Assembly: GCF_024320865.1 (NCBI RefSeq)
Contig: NZ_JANDBD010000001.1
Coordinates: 1-64,000, forward strand
DNA: 64,000 bases
Reading direction: 5' to 3'
Source of the DNA: Mycolicibacterium arenosum
GTDB taxonomy: Bacteria > Actinomycetota > Actinomycetes > Mycobacteriales > Mycobacteriaceae
The position numbers were made by a program, and so were the translations under genes. This document shows positions 61,938 to 64,000 of this stretch, in pieces. Position 1 is the stretch's first letter; each line of letters opens with the position of its first letter. The notes below the pieces were generated by a model. It ran no database searches. It was not told the DNA's origin and saw nothing but the letters and a program-made list of their open reading frames with translations.

Positions 61938-63185
61938 TCACGCGCATTCGGTGGTCTCGGTGGGATCTCCGCTGCTGTCGAGCAGGCCGGACTGCTCGAG
62001 GGCTGCGTCCACGAAGTGCTGCACCGGCCGGGATTCGACGAATCCGGTGTGACCTCCCTGATACCAGGTGATCTCGGGTCGCCCCCAGTGTTCCCAGAGG
62101 CGGTGCACCTGGTCGCGTGGATGGACTAGTTGGTCGGCGACACCGGCGTAGATGAAGCGCCCGCGCAGCGGCACTCGCGGCCTCAGCGACAGCGGCGAGA
62201 TCATCCGACCCAGCGGCTCGGCCGCTGCGACCGTTCGTCCCCGTGGATCGTCGTCGTGGAAGCCGGCATGGTGGCCGAGGACCGCGACGATATCCGCCAC
62301 GGGCACGCCGAGCACAGCGCACCGGAGGTCGTCCTCCACGCTCGCAACGATCGCGGCGACGAAACCTCCCAGCGACAGGCCGTACACGCCGACCGGTGCT
62401 CCCGGCTGTTCCGCGCGAATCCACGCGATCAGCCGCCTGATGTCCCACACGGCCTGTGCGGTCGCGTGCACGTTCGTCATCACGTCTTCACTCGGGAAGA
62501 CGACCCCCTTCGGCAGTTGCCGGCTACGCGGGCCGTGCAGCGGAAGCACCGGCAGGATCACGTTGAGGCCGAGGTCGTGATGCAGATGCCAGGCGCGGAA
62601 CACGGCGAGATCGAGGCGAGCGCGCCCCATTTCGGTGCCGTGCACGCAGACGAGCCAGGGCCGAGGACGCCGATGCCGCAGCACGATTGCGTACTCGCGG
62701 GTGTTCGCGGCGTACGTCAGCCAGCGCGCGCCGCCGGGCTCACCTCGGCGAGGGGTGTATCCGCTCGTGAACGACAGCCGTTGCAGTGGCCGTCCGGCGG
62801 AGTACGCGGTGCGGACGCTGACGTCCGCGGGAGGCGACGGTGCGGTGAAGAACCTTTCGGAATGTTCCAGCCAGCCACCGTCGCCGTAGAACCGGAGAGC
62901 GTCGTGGACCTCCGCGTCGATGCGTGCGTAGGTGTGTGCGTCGCCGATCGGTCGTCGCGCTCGCAATCCCAGCAGCGCGATCTCGTCGCGGAACGCGTGT
63001 GCGGCGATCGCCAGCGTGGGGCGGGCCAGCGGCACGTCGCCGGATTCCTGCGCGAGGTAGTGGCGCCAGGTGTCGGCGTAGTAGCGTCCCGTGCGCGCGA
63101 ACGGGCCGACCACGGCGTTCAGCGCTCCGGACGGGTTAACCGAAGGAACAGTTCGCGGGTGGTCGGTCGCGTCGTTGCGTGCCAT
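61938..63185 (-). CDS. Alpha/beta hydrolase of unknown substrate (415 aa)
   Basis: Hydrolase fold with PWLVCVHGTEMGRARLD (oxyanion region, near 190), nucleophile GVYGLSLGGFVAAI (Ser near 285), acid in GRFIYAGVADQLVHP and His in YQGGHTGFVESRP. The first 160 residues are a family-specific N-domain. ATG 63185 is chosen; upstream residues lack homology. It converges on the HRP1 operon. Confidence 0.83.
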   Translation of the reverse strand: MARNDATDHPRTVPSVNPSGALNAVVGPFARTGRYYADTWRHYLAQESGDVPLARPTLAIAAHAFRDEIALLGLRARRPIGDAHTYARIDAEVHDALRFYGDGGWLEHSERFFTAPSPPADVSVRTAYSAGRPLQRLSFTSGYTPRRGEPGGARWLTYAANTREYAIVLRHRRPRPWLVCVHGTEMGRARLDLAVFRAWHLHHDLGLNVILPVLPLHGPRSRQLPKGVVFPSEDVMTNVHATAQAVWDIRRLIAWIRAEQPGAPVGVYGLSLGGFVAAIVASVEDDLRCAVLGVPVADIVAVLGHHAGFHDDDPRGRTVAAAEPLGRMISPLSLRPRVPLRGRFIYAGVADQLVHPRDQVHRLWEHWGRPEITWYQGGHTGFVESRPVQHFVDAALEQSGLLDSSGDPTETTECA

Positions 63186-63294
63186 GCCGGTGACGGTACG
63201 AGTCGACGAGTAGCGGCTGACAGGGTCGTAGCTCGGTCTTTTCGACGACGTTGGACCATCGGGCTGAGGACCAACGCCCTCGGGAACGATGCGC

Positions 63295-63957
63295 TCAGCG
63301 GTCCTGCGCCATCTCAACCCTCCGGGCCGGACGTCCGGTCAGGACTTCCAGCCGAAGCCTCGCCATCTGCTTGGAGCGCTCGATGTCCGATTCGGCCTGC
63401 GCATCGATGACGACCGAGTGCGAGTGCGCGAGCACGCCGAGCACCTCCTTGGCCGGCAGCAGTGGGAACTCGCGACCGAGTTCGTCTGCGACACGGCTGA
63501 TCTCGTTCAGCGTGACCGCGGTGGCCCAAGCGTCTCCGGGGGGTAGTGCGGAGGTCACGTTGCGGGCGTGGTGAAGTACGGCGATCGTTCGCCCTCCGTC
63601 GATGAGCGGCTCGTTCTGCGGTGACCATATTCGGTAGGCGAACCCGCCGGGGTGGTGGCGATCCGGCACGTCGTGACGAAGGACGCCGGGGCAGTGCGGG
63701 GCGGTGCCGCGCAGCACCGACTCAACCGACGCGATCGCGTTCGCGAGGTCGCCGGCGGTCGGGTCGGCCGGGTTGTCGGGGAACGCGTCGTAGACGTACT
63801 CGCCGAGTAGCCGCTCCCGAGGCATGTCGACGGCCCTTTCGTAGGCGGTGTTGACCCCGCGAATGCGCAGATCGGAATCGATCAACGCCAAGGGCTTCGG
63901 CGACACTCTGAACCAAGCCGCCTGCTCGATGCCTGCTGCCGTTGCGCGGTTCAGCAT
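63295..63957 (-). CDS. PAS-domain signalling protein (220 aa)
   Basis: A PAS domain at residues about 15-130 (FRVSPKPLALIDSDLRIRGV, NTAYERAVDMPRERLLGEYV, FAYRIWSPQNEPL). The C-terminal 80 residues are helical and may be an ANTAR-like or dimerisation region (VLAHSHSVVIDAQAESDIER). No kinase or cyclase part. It probably senses a small molecule, redox state or light and acts on RNA or a partner. The ATG at 63957 lies 43 nt from the window edge, so its promoter is not fully visible. Confidence 0.75.
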   Translation of the reverse strand: MLNRATAAGIEQAAWFRVSPKPLALIDSDLRIRGVNTAYERAVDMPRERLLGEYVYDAFPDNPADPTAGDLANAIASVESVLRGTAPHCPGVLRHDVPDRHHPGGFAYRIWSPQNEPLIDGGRTIAVLHHARNVTSALPPGDAWATAVTLNEISRVADELGREFPLLPAKEVLGVLAHSHSVVIDAQAESDIERSKQMARLRLEVLTGRPARRVEMAQDR

Positions 63958-64000
63958 TCTTCCTCCGTCGGAGACCGTCGGTGCGGCGAGCCTCGATCAG

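Overview
The window looks like a piece of a fast-growing or environmental mycobacterium (Mycolicibacterium/Mycobacterium type). The evidence is high GC with heavy GTG start use, an MmpL transporter, a glycine-rich PGRS-type exported protein, a secreted MHB-type haem-binding protein, an F420/Ddn-type oxidoreductase, an LdtMt2-type L,D-transpeptidase, a BlaI/M56 pair, a close homologue of hypoxic response protein 1 (Rv2626c/HRP1) and DUF222/13E12 debris.

Layout. 0-3 kb: a membrane protein, a HigB toxin with a HigA antitoxin fused to an ImmA/IrrE protease domain, and an orphan gene. 3-15.4 kb: an accessory lipid or xenobiotic block with an MmpL pump, four TetR regulators (one KstR-like), a PF10118 diiron-type protein, an alpha/beta hydrolase, two PaaI thioesterases, a P450, an F420-dependent oxidoreductase broken by one extra base, and clear palindromic operators. 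15.4-21.2 kb: a small integrative element with two DNA-binding-like proteins, a D5-like ATPase, an excisionase and a tyrosine integrase, lying against an unusual short-variable-loop tRNA with a UAA anticodon. Its genes carry a repeated 23-bp box and apparently leaderless promoters. 21.4-48.8 kb: core-like chromosome with a monoamine oxidase, a Ser/Thr kinase, secreted proteins, a second PF10118 protein coupled to a ferredoxin reductase, a choline-kinase-like protein beside a dimethylglycine-dehydrogenase-like enzyme, a repeat-bearing exported hydrolase, an SDR with two MmyB-type regulators, a PGRS protein, NDH-2, a DsbA-like protein, an L,D-transpeptidase, BlaI/M56 and a cutinase. 48.8-56.8 kb: two operons of S9 peptidases and other hydrolases flank a MerR gene, and both start with the same MerR-type 19-bp-spacer promoter. 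57-64 kb: a hypoxia/dormancy-type cluster with a P-type ATPase fused to hemerythrin, an SRPBCC protein, a Ddn-like protein and an HRP1 homologue, with DosR-box-like palindromes, followed by a hydrolase and a PAS protein.

How the parts fit together. The strongest signals are regulatory: (i) identical CGATAC-N5-GTATCG operators at the MmpL gene and a gene 7 kb away; (ii) a shared MerR-type promoter on two peptidase operons; (iii) three GGGNCNWWNGNCCC boxes consistent with DosR control; (iv) a repeated box plus fixed -10/start spacing inside the integrative element. Several genes are broken: the oxidoreductase, a secreted protein beside the tRNA, a 13E12 protein, a multicopper oxidase, a thioesterase tail and an Ig-like tail.
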